From the NCBI GenBank assembly GCA_029961075.1, contig JASBVL010000115.1, forward strand, positions 1 through 46,111: 46,111 bases of DNA. The letters are read 5' to 3'. A model generated the notes under the pieces. That model ran no database searches and had not been told where the DNA came from. It saw only the letters and a program-made list of their open reading frames with translations. The position numbers and the translations under genes were made by a program. This stretch comes from Sphaerobacter sp. (lineage in GTDB: Bacteria > Chloroflexota > Chloroflexia > Thermomicrobiales > Thermomicrobiaceae). This document shows positions 23,752 through 32,845 of the stretch, piece by piece (positions within the stretch are counted from its first letter, which is position 1; the number at the start of each line of letters is the position of its first letter).

Positions 23752-24210
23752 ATGACAGGCGACACGCAGGAGGTCCGCGAGCTCCAGGACATGCTGCGCC
23801 GCGCCGGCCTGCGGGTGACGCCCCAGCGCATGATGGTGCTGGCGGCGCTCGCGGCCGGTGAGGGGCACCTGACGGCCGACGAGATCTTCGACCTCGTCCG
23901 GCGCGAGTACCCCTTCCTCAACCGCTCGACCGTCTACCGCACGCTCGATCTCCTGGTCGAGCTGGGCCTGGTCGCCGCCACCGACCTCGGCGAGGGCGTG
24001 CGCCAGTTCGAGCTCGTCGGCGCCGCCCCCCACCACCACCTCATCTGCCAGCGCTGCGGGGCGACCGCCGAGATCGCCGACGAGCTCCTCCAGCCGCTGC
24101 GCACCCGACTCGCCGAGGAGTACGGCTTCGAAGCCCGCATGGACCACTTCGCCATCTTCGGCCTGTGCCGCGCCTGCCGCGCCGGCAACGGCGCCGCGCC
24201 CGGCCGGTGA
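23752..24210 (+). CDS. Fur-family metalloregulator (Nur-like candidate)
   Basis: 152 residues. Winged helix at ~10-85 (LRRAGLRVTPQRMMVLAAL, FLNRSTVYRTLDLLVELGLV), then the metal/dimer domain with PHHHLICQRCG at ~94-104 and a C-terminal CRAC pair. The CxxC pairs form the structural zinc site; the His cluster is the sensor. The divergent nickel/cobalt permease and shared palindrome argue for nickel sensing (Nur), but Zur or Fur specificity cannot be excluded by sequence reading. Confidence 0.85.
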   Translation: MTGDTQEVRELQDMLRRAGLRVTPQRMMVLAALAAGEGHLTADEIFDLVRREYPFLNRSTVYRTLDLLVELGLVAATDLGEGVRQFELVGAAPHHHLICQRCGATAEIADELLQPLRTRLAEEYGFEARMDHFAIFGLCRACRAGNGAAPGR

Positions 24211-24708
24211 CGTCCCTGCTGCACAAGCGCGCGGCGCCACCCAGTCCCCGGCAGCCTACCCCGATCGGGGCGGGGCGCGTCCCGTACGGCACCGCCGCGT
24301 TCGCCGGACGAGGCGCTGCTCAACGCGGGTGGGCGCCCGCCCCACGCCCGAACCAGCATCGTCGCTCACGCCGGGCAGGCGCGCGGCAGCGGTCCCCCCT
24401 CACCCCCGGCGCCTCTCCCAGCCGGGAGTGATTGGCCGGGGGTGGGAGCATCCGGGGAGTCAGAGGAGAGGGGAGCGTGGCAGCCGGCTGCAGCCAGCTT
24501 GTGATGGTAAGCCCGGTGGTTCAGCCCCGGGCACCCTCACCGCCCGTTGCCCTACCGACCACGGTCGCCGCGCTCTCATGGGAGGGGCGGGGCTTGTCCC
24601 GGACGGAGTCGCCCGGGAATCTGCGGGAGGGCGCAAGGCCCTCCCCCACCGGTGGTCGGCGACGTGCCGGCCCGGTGGCGGGCGGCGCCGTGCGGCACAC
24701 CGACCGCC
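24211..24708. other. 498-bp intergenic region with GC-rich hairpins
   Basis: Lies between the convergent regulator gene and purE. No supported gene. The clearest structure is GGGAGGGC-GCAAG-GCCCTCCC (24625-24645), without T-run on the plus strand. It may act as a bidirectional end signal or belong to a host hairpin repeat. Confidence 0.45.
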
Positions 24709-25191
24709 TCAGAACCCGCTCACGCCGTCCCGGATCTTGGCCGCCTGCCGCTCGCGGTAGGCCCGGTAGGCGTCGGCGAACTGCGGCTCGGCCAGCCCGA
24801 TGATCTGCGCCGCCAGGAACGCCGCGTTCCGCGCCCCGGCCTTCCCCACCGCCACCGTCGCCACCGGCACCCCGGCCGGCATCTGCACGATGGCCAGCAG
24901 CGCGTCGAACCCCTTCAGATCCGTGGTCGGCAGCGGCACGCCGATGACCGGCAGCGTCGTCCACGAGGCGATCACGCCCGGCAGGTGCGCCGCGCCCCCC
25001 GCCGCGGCGATGACCACCTTCACCCCCCGCTCGGCCGCGCCGGCCGCGAACCGCTGCACCAGGTCCGGCGTCCGGTGCGCCGACATGACGTGCAGCTCGT
25101 GGTCGAGCCCCAGCTCGTCCAGCGCCTTGACCGTCTCCTCCATGTACGGCATGTCGGACTGGCTGCCCATCACGATGGCTACCCGCGCCAT
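24709..25191 (-). CDS. purE: N5-carboxyaminoimidazole ribonucleotide mutase (PurE, class I)
   Basis: 160 residues, full length for class I PurE. Motifs: [16 protein letters not shown] near the N-terminus, HVMSAHRTPD at ~37-46, IAAAGGAAHLPGVIAS at ~61-76 and VQMPAGVPVATVAVGKAGARNAAFLAAQI. The enzyme converts N5-CAIR to CAIR in purine synthesis in the cytosol. Its start overlaps the end of larC by 13 bases, so it is the last gene of a leftward rlmN-larC-purE operon; purK is not adjacent. The PurE-like LarB acts before LarC in another pathway, but these motifs fit PurE better. Confidence 0.92.
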   Translation of the reverse strand: MARVAIVMGSQSDMPYMEETVKALDELGLDHELHVMSAHRTPDLVQRFAAGAAERGVKVVIAAAGGAAHLPGVIASWTTLPVIGVPLPTTDLKGFDALLAIVQMPAGVPVATVAVGKAGARNAAFLAAQIIGLAEPQFADAYRAYRERQAAKIRDGVSGF

Positions 25192-26441
25192 GACCCCTCC
25201 CCTTCCATTCGCTGCCCCACGTACGCCTCGGCGATCCGCAGCGCCTCCCCGTGGATCAGCCGGATGGGCAGCTCCGTCCGCCGCGCGATCGCGAGGCAGT
25301 CGGCGTACTCGGGCATCACGTCAATGACCCGGCCGCGCCAGATCTTCAGCTTGACCCGCACGTCGCCCCAGCGGGTCACCACCGTCTCCACTCGGCGCCC
25401 CACCTTGGTGCGGTCGAGCGGCAGCGCCCGCACGCCGAGCGTCGTGCTCTGCTCGATCAGCACCCGCTCGATCTCCCCGCGCACCGACGCCTGGCAGATC
25501 ACGCTGAGCTTCGTCGCCGGCCGCCCGCGCTTCATGATGATCGGCGTCAGGTACACGTCAAGGGCGCCGGCCGCGAACAGCCGCTCGATCAGCGGCTCGA
25601 AGAACTGCGGGCTCATGTCGTCGATGTTCGTCTCGAGCAGCAGCTCGTCCGGCCCCTCGGTCAGGCGCGCCGCGCCCGCGTCCAGCTCGCCCACCCACAG
25701 CCGCAGCGCGTTCGGCCACGGGAGCTCCCGCCGGCCGAAGCCGTAGCCGACCCGCTCCGGACGCAGCGACGGCCGTTCGAAGCGCGCGAGCTGCGTCAGG
25801 ATCGCCGCGCCCGTCGGCGTCACCAGCTCCGCCTCGATGTCGAGCTGCCGCGTCGGCGCCCGCGCGGCCGCCAGGAGCGCCGCCGTCGCCGGGGCCGGCA
25901 CCGGCAGCAGCCCGTGGGCGGCGCGGACGAAGCCGTGGCCCAGGCTGAGCGGCCCGCAGTAGACCGCCTCGACCCCCAGCAGCGCGATCCCGGCCGCCGC
26001 GCCGACGATGTCCACGATCGCGTCCAGCGCCCCGACCTCGTGGAAGTGGACCGCCTCCGGGTCCACGCCGTGGACCCGCCCCTCGGCCTCCGCCAGCGCC
26101 GCGAAGATCGCCAGCGCTCGCTGCCGCACCGGCTCCGCCAGGTCCGCCCGCAGCAGCAGCGCGCGGATGTCCCGCCAGTGCCGCGCCGCCTGCGGCGCCT
26201 CGGGGTCCAGCCGCACGCGCACCCGCGTGCCGGTCACCCCGTGCTGCGCCACCCGCTCCGCGACCAGCTCGTAGCCGCCGACCGGCAGGCCGGCGAGGGA
26301 GTGCCGCAGGTCGTCGAGGGCGACGCCCGCGTCGACCAGCGCGCCGAGGGTCATGTCGCCGCTGGCGCCGGAGTAGGGGTCGAAGTAGGCGACGCGCGCG
26401 CCGGCGGTCGGCGCCGCGCCCGCCGCAGGGTCCGGAGTCAT
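25179..26441 (-). CDS. larC: LarC, nickel insertion enzyme for the NPN cofactor
   Basis: 420 residues from ATG 26441, which overlaps the rlmN stop (ATGA). N-terminal [20 protein letters not shown], central [22 protein letters not shown], and C-terminal [39 protein letters not shown] are classic LarC/DUF111 signatures. LarC inserts Ni into the pyridinium bisthiocarboxylate mononucleotide to form the cofactor of lactate racemase and related enzymes. It is a full-length single ORF, unlike the split larC1/larC2 of some lactobacilli. larB and larE are not in the window. Confidence 0.93.
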   Translation of the reverse strand: MTPDPAAGAAPTAGARVAYFDPYSGASGDMTLGALVDAGVALDDLRHSLAGLPVGGYELVAERVAQHGVTGTRVRVRLDPEAPQAARHWRDIRALLLRADLAEPVRQRALAIFAALAEAEGRVHGVDPEAVHFHEVGALDAIVDIVGAAAGIALLGVEAVYCGPLSLGHGFVRAAHGLLPVPAPATAALLAAARAPTRQLDIEAELVTPTGAAILTQLARFERPSLRPERVGYGFGRRELPWPNALRLWVGELDAGAARLTEGPDELLLETNIDDMSPQFFEPLIERLFAAGALDVYLTPIIMKRGRPATKLSVICQASVRGEIERVLIEQSTTLGVRALPLDRTKVGRRVETVVTRWGDVRVKLKIWRGRVIDVMPEYADCLAIARRTELPIRLIHGEALRIAEAYVGQRMEGEGSWRG

Positions 26442-27586
26442 GCCGGCATCCCCGCTTCGTGCTCGGCCCGGAGCTGCCCGCAGGCGGCCGCGATGTCGAC
26501 GCCGCGCGAGTAGCGCACGGTGGCGGCGATGCCGCGCTCCCGCAGGATCGCCGCGAAGCGGTCGATGCGCTCGACGCGCGGCCGGCCGAAGGGCGCCGCC
26601 GGGGTGGGGTTCAAGGGGATCAGGTTGACGTGGCAGAGGAGGCCCTGCAGCAGCCGGGCCAGCTCCTCCGCGGTGGCGTCGCTGTCGTTGACCCCGGCGA
26701 TCAGCACGTACTCGAAGGTCACCCGTCGCCCGGTCCGCTCGACGTAGCGGCGGCAGGCCGCCAGCAGCTCGCCCACCGGGTAGCGCCGGTTGAGCGGCAC
26801 GAGCGACGAGCGCAGCTCGTCGTTCGGCGCATGCAGCGAGACGGCCAGCTTCACCTGGAACGGCTCGCTCGCCAGGCGGTCGATGAAGGGGACCAGCCCC
26901 GACGTCGAGACGGTGATGCGCCGCGCGCCGAAGTTCATCCCCGCCGGCTCGTGGAGGATGCGCACCAGCCGCATCGTCGCGTCGTAGTTCTGGAACGGCT
27001 CGCCCATCCCCATCAGCACGATGTTGGTCAGCGTCCGCCCGGCGGCGCGCGCCCGCCGCGCCGCGGCCACCACCTGGGCCACCATCTCCCCGGCCGTGAG
27101 GTTCCGCGTCAGGCCCAGCATCCCGGTCGCGCAGAAGCGACAGCCGACCGCGCAGCCGACCTGACACGAGACGCAGACGGTCGTGCGGTCCGGGTAGAAC
27201 ATCAGCACCGTCTCGATGTGCTGCCCATCGAGGGTGCGGAACAGCGTCTTGATCGTCTCACCGTCGTCGGTGTGCACCTCGCGCACCGCCGTCAGCGGGG
27301 CGAGCGGCAGCCGCACCGCCAGGTCCGCGCGCAGCGCCTTCGGCAGCACCGTCATCGCCTCGTAGTCGTCGACGAGCTGGCGATAGGCCCAGTGGAAGAG
27401 CTGCCGTGCCCGGTAGCGCGGCACGCCGTCCGCGGCCAGGCGCTCCTCCAGCTCGGCCAGGGTGAGGTCGTAGAGCGTGACCGGCCGGTCACGCCGCGAC
27501 AGCCGGCCCGGCCGCGCGGCCGGCGCCGGGATGGGCTGCTCACTGGTGACCAAATTGCTCGTCGGCATGCGCATCCGCTGCTCCAT
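26438..27586 (-). CDS. rlmN: dual-specificity 23S rRNA/tRNA adenine C2-methyltransferase RlmN
   Basis: 382 residues, radical SAM enzyme. The cluster motif is C145AVGC149RFC152, followed by [17 protein letters not shown] and [13 protein letters not shown]; the C-terminal catalytic Cys is in [10 protein letters not shown] (~370). RlmN methylates A2503 of 23S rRNA and A37 of some tRNAs. The first ~25 residues are variable, and ATG codons at residues 1, 5 and 7 are all possible starts. Its stop overlaps the larC start. Cfr, the antibiotic-resistance relative, is less likely given the housekeeping context. Confidence 0.93.
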   Translation of the reverse strand: MEQRMRMPTSNLVTSEQPIPAPAARPGRLSRRDRPVTLYDLTLAELEERLAADGVPRYRARQLFHWAYRQLVDDYEAMTVLPKALRADLAVRLPLAPLTAVREVHTDDGETIKTLFRTLDGQHIETVLMFYPDRTTVCVSCQVGCAVGCRFCATGMLGLTRNLTAGEMVAQVVAAARRARAAGRTLTNIVLMGMGEPFQNYDATMRLVRILHEPAGMNFGARRITVSTSGLVPFIDRLASEPFQVKLAVSLHAPNDELRSSLVPLNRRYPVGELLAACRRYVERTGRRVTFEYVLIAGVNDSDATAEELARLLQGLLCHVNLIPLNPTPAAPFGRPRVERIDRFAAILRERGIAATVRYSRGVDIAAACGQLRAEHEAGMPA

Positions 27587-27732
27587 CCTCGGCCGCCAAG
27601 TGTATCACGGGCCGCTGGCGCGGCTAGGACGCCAGGCACCCAGGGCGGCCGCGGTCGACCGCAGCGGCATCTGGGAACTCGGTGGGGGCAGCATCTGAAC
27701 GCGCGACGCTCGCGCTCGGCCAGCCGCCCCCG

Positions 27733-27761
27733 TTGCCCGGTTGCGGGCTGGATGCTACAAG
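27733..27761 (+). promoter_or_regulatory. candidate promoter for the amidase gene
   Basis: TTGCCC (27733-27738), 17-bp spacer, TACAAG (27756-27761), 83 bases before the ATG. Reasonable sigma-70 spacing but imperfect boxes. Confidence 0.35.
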
Positions 27762-27844
27762 GGGGCCACACCGGGCGCCCCGGGCCGTGCGGCGGCTGCG
27801 GCGCCCGGGTCGGACACATCAGGCTTGCAGTGGGGAGGACGGCG

Positions 27845-29473
27845 ATGAGCGCGGGGCAGAGTGAGCGGCGCTTGGCCCAGATCGTCGAGCGCCTGCGGAC
27901 CAACCTCCAGGTCGCAGGCATCCGCATCAGCGACGACGACATCCAGGGCATGATCGACAAGGGCTTCCTCGGCAACGTCCTCGCCTTCGAGGCCATCGCC
28001 GCGCGCACCCAAGAGGACCTCATCCCGGACTACCTGGCCGCCTGGGGCGCGGCGGGCGCGCCGACCACGCCCGCGCCGGCGGCGGCCACCCCCCCGCCCG
28101 CCACCCGCCGGCCGGGCTACGAGACCATCACCGAGGTCGCGGCCCGCCTCCGCGCCCGCGAGGTCTCGCCGGTCGAGCTGACCCGGCAGGCGCTCGACCG
28201 CATCGCGGAGCGCGACTCGACCCTGAACTCGTTCCAGCTCGTGCTCGCCGACGCGGCGCTGGCCGCCGCCCAGGAAGCCGAGCGAGAGATCGCGGCGGGC
28301 GACTGGCGCGGCCCCCTCCACGGCGTGCCGGTGGCGGTGAAGGACCTCCTCGCCATGCGCGGCACCGTCACCACCGCCGGCTCGAAGATCCTGGCCGACT
28401 GGGTCACCGACTTCGACGCCGCCGGGGTGGAGCGCCTGCGCGCCGCCGGCGCGGTGATCGTCGGCAAGACGCGCATGTCCGAGTTCGCCTACTCACCCGG
28501 CTCGAACAACGCCCACTACGGCCCGACCCCGAATCCCTGGAACCTCGCGCACGACTCGGCCGGCTCCAGTAGCGGCTCGGCGGCGGCCGTCGCCGCCGGG
28601 CTGGTCTACGGCGCGCTCGGCTCCGACACCGGCGGCTCGATCCGCATGCCGGCCGGCGTCTGCGGCATCGTCGGCCTCAAGCCCACCTTCGGCCGGGTCA
28701 GCCTGCACGGGGCCGTTACCCTCTCCTGGTCGCTCGACCATCTGGGGCCGATTACGCGCAGCGTGGCGGACGCCGCGGCCATGCTCCAGGTCCTCGCCGG
28801 GCACGACCCGCGGGACCCGCGCACCCGCGCCGTCCCCGTGCCCGACTACAGCGCCGCGCTGGCGATGGGCGTCACCGGGCTGCGGATCGGCGTCGTCCGC
28901 GACGACGGCTCGGGGCAGCCGCTCGGCACCGACGAGGCGCTCGCCGCGTGGCGCGCCGGGCTGGCCGCCCTCGAGCGGAACGGCGCCCAGCTCGTCGAGC
29001 TCGACCTGCCGGACCTGCACGACCTGCGCGTGCTCAACAGCACGATCATCGCGCTGGAGGCCGCCACCTACCACCTGCCGATGCTGCGCGCCCGCCTGGA
29101 CGACTTCGGCGACTTCATGCGCCACCGCATCCTGTCCGCCTTCGGCTACGGACCGCTCGCGCTGGTCCAGGCCCAGCAGACACGGGCCGCCATCCGGCGC
29201 CGGCTCGACGCGATCTTCGAACAGGTCGACCTCGTCAGCACGCCCACCCTGCCCTACGGTGCCCCGCGCCTCGGCGATCCCAGCCGCAACACCACCTTCA
29301 CCGCGCCGTTCAACGCGCTGGGCTGGCCCGCCATCACCGTCCCGGTGGGGCTCACCGCCGAGCGCCTGCCGCTCGGGCTGCAGCTCGCCGGCCGCCCCTG
29401 GGACGAGGTGACCGTGCTCCGCGCCGCCGCGGTCGTCGAGGCCGACGGCCCCTGGCCGGGCGGCACCCCGTAG
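27845..29473 (+). CDS. amidase signature family hydrolase (GatA-like)
   Basis: 542 residues. A ~90-residue N-terminal extension (DDDIQGMIDKGFLGNVLAFE, then an Ala/Pro linker) precedes the amidase signature domain. The catalytic triad is visible: Lys in PVAVKDLLA, cis-Ser in SAGSSSGSAAA, nucleophile Ser in GSDTGGSIRMPAG. Members hydrolyse amides or act as GatA in Glu-tRNA amidation. A stand-alone gene without gatB/gatC argues for a small-molecule amidase. The N-terminal part resembles extensions on some uncharacterised amidases. The substrate is unknown. Confidence 0.85.
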   Translation: MSAGQSERRLAQIVERLRTNLQVAGIRISDDDIQGMIDKGFLGNVLAFEAIAARTQEDLIPDYLAAWGAAGAPTTPAPAAATPPPATRRPGYETITEVAARLRAREVSPVELTRQALDRIAERDSTLNSFQLVLADAALAAAQEAEREIAAGDWRGPLHGVPVAVKDLLAMRGTVTTAGSKILADWVTDFDAAGVERLRAAGAVIVGKTRMSEFAYSPGSNNAHYGPTPNPWNLAHDSAGSSSGSAAAVAAGLVYGALGSDTGGSIRMPAGVCGIVGLKPTFGRVSLHGAVTLSWSLDHLGPITRSVADAAAMLQVLAGHDPRDPRTRAVPVPDYSAALAMGVTGLRIGVVRDDGSGQPLGTDEALAAWRAGLAALERNGAQLVELDLPDLHDLRVLNSTIIALEAATYHLPMLRARLDDFGDFMRHRILSAFGYGPLALVQAQQTRAAIRRRLDAIFEQVDLVSTPTLPYGAPRLGDPSRNTTFTAPFNALGWPAITVPVGLTAERLPLGLQLAGRPWDEVTVLRAAAVVEADGPWPGGTP

Positions 29474-29560
29474 CGCCGCCCGGCGCGCCGCGCACCCTGA
29501 GCCGGGCGGCGGGCGGGGCTCGGTACCGCCACGCCGTCCGGCAGGTGGCGCTAGGCGGCG

Positions 29561-30385
29561 CTAGGGCTGGCCCTTGTCGCGTGCTTCTTCCACCAGTCGC
29601 TTGTCGATCACCCGCTGCGCCACCACCTCCTGGCGTGACAGGCCACGCGCCTGGGCGACCGCCTCCCGGGGATCGGGCTCACCCCGGTGCTCGATGTCCG
29701 GCAGATAGGCAAACCGGTCGAGCAGCGGGCCGCGGAACGGATGGTCGGGCGCCGCCGGCGCCCGCAGGTCCGCCGCCAGCCGCGCCATCAACTGCTCGAC
29801 CACCCACCGCGGCACCAGCTCCCGCGCCTGCGGGTAGACGAAGCGGTAGTAGTGCAGGTAGACCAACAGCAGCTCCCAGTGCTCGCCGAAGCGCGCCAGG
29901 AGCCGCGGCCAGTCGATGCGGTCGTGGGCATGGCGGATCAGGTGCGCGATGTCGGCCCCGTCGAAGCGCTCCCGCCCGGCCACGTACGACTTGACCCAGA
30001 CCATGTCGGTGGCCGACAGGACCGGAACCTCGAGGCCGAACAGCCGCATCGGCTCGCTGGCCTCCAGCCAGCTCTCATCGACCGGCCGGAGCCAGTTCCC
30101 GAAGCCCGAGATCAGGTCGACGAACATCTCCCCCGCGTAGCCCTTCGCCAACCAGTGCGGCGCCAGCACCTCAACCCGAAACCCCGCGGCCGCCAGCGCC
30201 GCGAGCGCCGCGTCGCGATCTGCCGGCCGCAAGAAGAGGTCGAGGTCCTTCGTGTTGCGCCAGATGCCCGTGTAGTGGTGCAGGGCGAGCGCACCCCCCA
30301 CCAGATGCGGGACCCCCGCGTCGCGCAGCGCGCAGAGCGCCCGCACGTAGGTCGCCTCCTCCGCCGCGGGCACGTCCACCTTCAT
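29561..30385 (-). CDS. nucleotidyltransferase-fold protein
   Basis: 274 residues from ATG 30385, with GGAGGGG upstream. The N-terminal domain has the NTase pattern GGALALHHYTGIW then KDLDLFL with the paired acidic residues, and LRPVDESW/VPVLSATDMVWVKSYVAGRERFDGADIAHLI follow, as in aminoglycoside-type or antitoxin-like nucleotidyltransferases. The C-terminal ~80 residues are helical and unassigned. It is divergent from a metallophosphoesterase gene 145 bases away. Substrate unknown. Confidence 0.7.
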   Translation of the reverse strand: MKVDVPAAEEATYVRALCALRDAGVPHLVGGALALHHYTGIWRNTKDLDLFLRPADRDAALAALAAAGFRVEVLAPHWLAKGYAGEMFVDLISGFGNWLRPVDESWLEASEPMRLFGLEVPVLSATDMVWVKSYVAGRERFDGADIAHLIRHAHDRIDWPRLLARFGEHWELLLVYLHYYRFVYPQARELVPRWVVEQLMARLAADLRAPAAPDHPFRGPLLDRFAYLPDIEHRGEPDPREAVAQARGLSRQEVVAQRVIDKRLVEEARDKGQP

Positions 30386-30530
30386 CCGCGCCCCTCCGTT
30401 CTGGCTCGTCCGACGCGGCATCGGGCGCGATTTGCGCAAGGCGCATACCCCGGCGCTGGTCCGATTCGTGCTGTCCCGGTCGGGCGGAACGGGTGCATCG
30501 CCACCCGGCGGAGCGGACCGGGAGTGCGTC

Positions 30531-31301
30531 GTGATCCGACTCGCTGCGATTGCTGACATCCACGCGCGACGAGGCACCGAGGGGGTCCTCCGCGGGCTGG
30601 TGGAAGCCGTGGCCCGCGACGCCGACCTCCTCCTCATCGCGGGCGACCTCACCGACAGCGGCCTGGTCGAGGAGGCGCGCCTCCTCGCGTCCGTGCTCGA
30701 CGCCAGCCCCCTGCCGGTCGTCGCCGTCCTCGGCAACCACGATTTCCACCACCAGCAGCAGCTTGCCATCCAGGAGACGCTCGCCGCGCACGGCGTGGTC
30801 CTGCTCGACGGCGACGGCTGGGTGTTCGAGCGCGGCGGGGTCCGGCTCGGCATCGCCGGCTGCGTCGGCTTCGGCGGCGGCTTTCGCCCCTACAGCCTCG
30901 AATCCTTCGGCGAGCCGGAGTGGAAGCTCCTCTACGACAAGGTCGTCGAGGAGAGCCGCAAGCTCGACCGCGGCCTGGCCGCGGTGAGCGACTGCGACTA
31001 CCTCGTCGCCATGACGCACTACAGCCCAACCGTCGACACCATGGGCGACGAACCGCCCCCGCTCTACCCCTTTCTGGGGTCGAGCGAGCTGGGCCAGGCC
31101 CTGGAGCGCCACGGGGTGCTCTTCGCCGTCCACGGCCACGCCCATCGCGGGCGACGCGATGGCTGCACCGACCAGGGCATCCCGGTCTTCAACGTGGCGC
31201 TGCCGGTCGTGCAGCGGCCGCTCATCTGGCGCTTCGACCCGCGGCGCCCCGAGGCGGTCGCCCAGCCGGTCGCCGTGGCGCCGGGCGGCCCGGTCACGTG
31301 A
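30531..31301 (+). CDS. calcineurin-like metallophosphoesterase
   Basis: 256 residues from GTG 30531 (GGGAG upstream). The metal motifs are complete: ADIH at ~8-11, AGDLTDSG, LGNHDFHH, MTHYSP and VHGHAHRG. This is the five-block signature of binuclear calcineurin-like phosphoesterases, which hydrolyse phosphomono- or diesters, including cyclic nucleotides. The middle holds a family-specific GFGGGFRPYSLESFGEPEW stretch. Divergent from a nucleotidyltransferase gene; the pair could act on one substrate, but this is not shown. Confidence 0.85.
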   Translation: MIRLAAIADIHARRGTEGVLRGLVEAVARDADLLLIAGDLTDSGLVEEARLLASVLDASPLPVVAVLGNHDFHHQQQLAIQETLAAHGVVLLDGDGWVFERGGVRLGIAGCVGFGGGFRPYSLESFGEPEWKLLYDKVVEESRKLDRGLAAVSDCDYLVAMTHYSPTVDTMGDEPPPLYPFLGSSELGQALERHGVLFAVHGHAHRGRRDGCTDQGIPVFNVALPVVQRPLIWRFDPRRPEAVAQPVAVAPGGPVT

Positions 31302-31340
31302 CCTGCGGGCATGACGTGCCGAGCCGCATTTCTTCACCGT

Positions 31341-31353
31341 TGTGTGTGATAAT
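31341..31353 (+). promoter_or_regulatory. candidate extended -10 promoter for sodA
   Basis: TGTGTGTGATAAT with -10-like GATAAT at 31348-31353, about 108 bases before the sodA ATG; no strong -35 was seen. Confidence 0.3.
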
Positions 31354-31460
31354 GGAGACTGCGGGACCACCCCACACGCGCGGCGCGCCATCCACGATCG
31401 GCTCCCGCGCCGTGGACGCCCCGCACGGAGGAACGCTCGTCATGAACAGGAGGGAAGGCT

Positions 31461-32072
31461 ATGGCCTACCAGGCAATCGAGCTGCCCTATGCCTACAACG
31501 CGCTGGAGCCGCACATCGACGAGGCGACCATGCGCTACCACCACGACAACCACTACATGACCTACGTCAACAACTACAACAACGCCATCCAGGGCCACGC
31601 CGACCTGGAGAGCATGAGCGCGGAGGACGTGCTGCGCAACATCAACCAGGTGCCGGAGGACATCCGCACCGCAGTGCGCAACAACGGCGGCGGCGCGGTC
31701 AACCACACCATGTTCTGGCAGATCATGGGCCCGAACAAGGGTGGCGAGCCGACCGGCGAGCTGGCCGAGGCGATCAAGCAGGCCTTCGGCGACTTCGCCG
31801 CCTTCAAGGACGCCTTCTCCAAGGCGGCCATCGGCCGCTTCGGCAGCGGCTGGGCCTGGCTGGTCTGGCGCAACGGCAAGCTCGAGGTCATCAGCACCGC
31901 CAACCAGGACAGCCCGCTGATGGACGGCCTCTACCCGATCATGGGGCTGGACGTCTGGGAGCACGCCTACTACCTGAAGTACCAGTACCGCCGGCCGGCG
32001 TACGTCGAGGCCTGGTGGAACGTCGTCAACTGGGACGAGGTCGCCAAGCGCTTCGCCACCGCCCGCAGCTAG
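31461..32072 (+). CDS. sodA: Mn/Fe superoxide dismutase
   Basis: 203 residues, the usual length. Metal ligands H27 (MRYHHDNH), H82 (AVNHTMFW), D164 and H168 (LDVWEHAYY). Gly at 77-78 together with Gln149 (NQD) in place of the Fe-type early Gln favours manganese or cambialistic use. It converts superoxide to O2 and H2O2 in the cytosol; no signal peptide is present. AGGAGGG precedes the ATG, and a strong terminator follows, so it is a single-gene unit. Confidence 0.95.
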   Translation: MAYQAIELPYAYNALEPHIDEATMRYHHDNHYMTYVNNYNNAIQGHADLESMSAEDVLRNINQVPEDIRTAVRNNGGGAVNHTMFWQIMGPNKGGEPTGELAEAIKQAFGDFAAFKDAFSKAAIGRFGSGWAWLVWRNGKLEVISTANQDSPLMDGLYPIMGLDVWEHAYYLKYQYRRPAYVEAWWNVVNWDEVAKRFATARS

Positions 32073-32092
32073 CCGTACGACGGCGCCCGCAC

Positions 32093-32123
32093 CGCGGGAG
32101 GGCACCCACGCCCTCCCGCGTTT
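32093..32123 (+). terminator. rho-independent terminator of sodA
   Basis: 11-bp stem CGCGGGAGGGC (32093-32103) / GCCCTCCCGCG (32110-32120), loop ACCCAC, then TTT. Confidence 0.75.
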
Positions 32124-32171
32124 CCCCCGAGGCCCCTGCCCGGTGCCGAGGCGCGTCCTTCCGGTAACCGC

Positions 32172-32270
32172 TCAGCTCTCGCCGCTCACGGCTGCGTAGT
32201 GGTCCGCCCGCGGCGCGTCCAGGTAGTTGGGGACGGTGTAGATGCCGGTCACGATCAGGTAGCAGCGCGG
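32172..32270 (-). pseudogene. possible C-terminal gene remnant
   Basis: On the minus strand a short frame ending at TGA 32172-32174 encodes CYLIVTGIYTVPNYLDAPRADHYAAVSGES, quoted in pieces: CYLIVTGIYTVPNYL and DAPRADHYAAVSGES. It reads like a real protein end rather than chance coding, but no start or upstream homologous part is visible. No family recognised. Confidence 0.3.
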
Positions 32271-32389
32271 TCCCTGCCGTGCGCCCGACACGCCAGACCG
32301 ATGACCCCGACGCCGCGCGCAGCCGCGCCCCTCCCACGACAGCGGGCAATCCGGTGGCGAGCGGCGACGTGGGGTCGGCGCCGCCCCGC

Positions 32390-32845
32390 CTACAGATGCA
32401 CGATACGCAGGTCAGGCCACGCGCGCTGGAGGTACTCCGCCACGAGCCGGCGGTGACAGTGCTCAGCCTTCCGCTCGCTGCAGAGCAGGCAGCACGGCTG
32501 CTCGGTGAAGAACGTCCGGTCCAGGTGCTCGATCACCCGGCGCTCGTCGAGCAGCGCCAGGAAGCGCGGCTCGTAGGCCGCCCACCCGCCGCCACCGGGC
32601 TTCATCATCTCGCGGAGCTCAGGCGTCGGCGCCAGGAATTCCAGGTGGTGATACTCCGCGCCGACGATCTCGCGGAGGAAGTAGGCCAGGTCATCGCGCT
32701 TGGTGAAGCCCGCCAACTGGGAGGTGTTGTTGGCGCGCACATCGATCAGGCGGGACACGCCGTGCCGGCGCAGCGTCTCGAAGAACGATTCGGCGCTCCG
32801 CTGAGTAAACCCGATGGTGTAGAGCGGTATCGTCTCTGTCGTCAT
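32390..32845 (-). CDS. DUF488 family protein (second of pair)
   Basis: 151 residues. DUF488 signatures: PLYTIGFTQRSAESFFETLRRHGV, LIDVRANNTSQLAGF, and the C-terminal CCLLCSERKAEHCHRRLVAEYL cysteine/histidine motif. Function of the family is not established. Its ATG overlaps the TGA of the other DUF488 gene, so both come from one transcript. Compared with its neighbour it has an extra FLAPTPELREMMK segment. Confidence 0.85.
   Translation of the reverse strand: MTTETIPLYTIGFTQRSAESFFETLRRHGVSRLIDVRANNTSQLAGFTKRDDLAYFLREIVGAEYHHLEFLAPTPELREMMKPGGGGWAAYEPRFLALLDERRVIEHLDRTFFTEQPCCLLCSERKAEHCHRRLVAEYLQRAWPDLRIVHL

Noticed and set aside
26459..27844. N-terminal extension of the amidase frame by about 460 codons
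   Set aside because: It is antisense to rlmN; the amidase proper begins at ATG 27845, where protein-like sequence starts.
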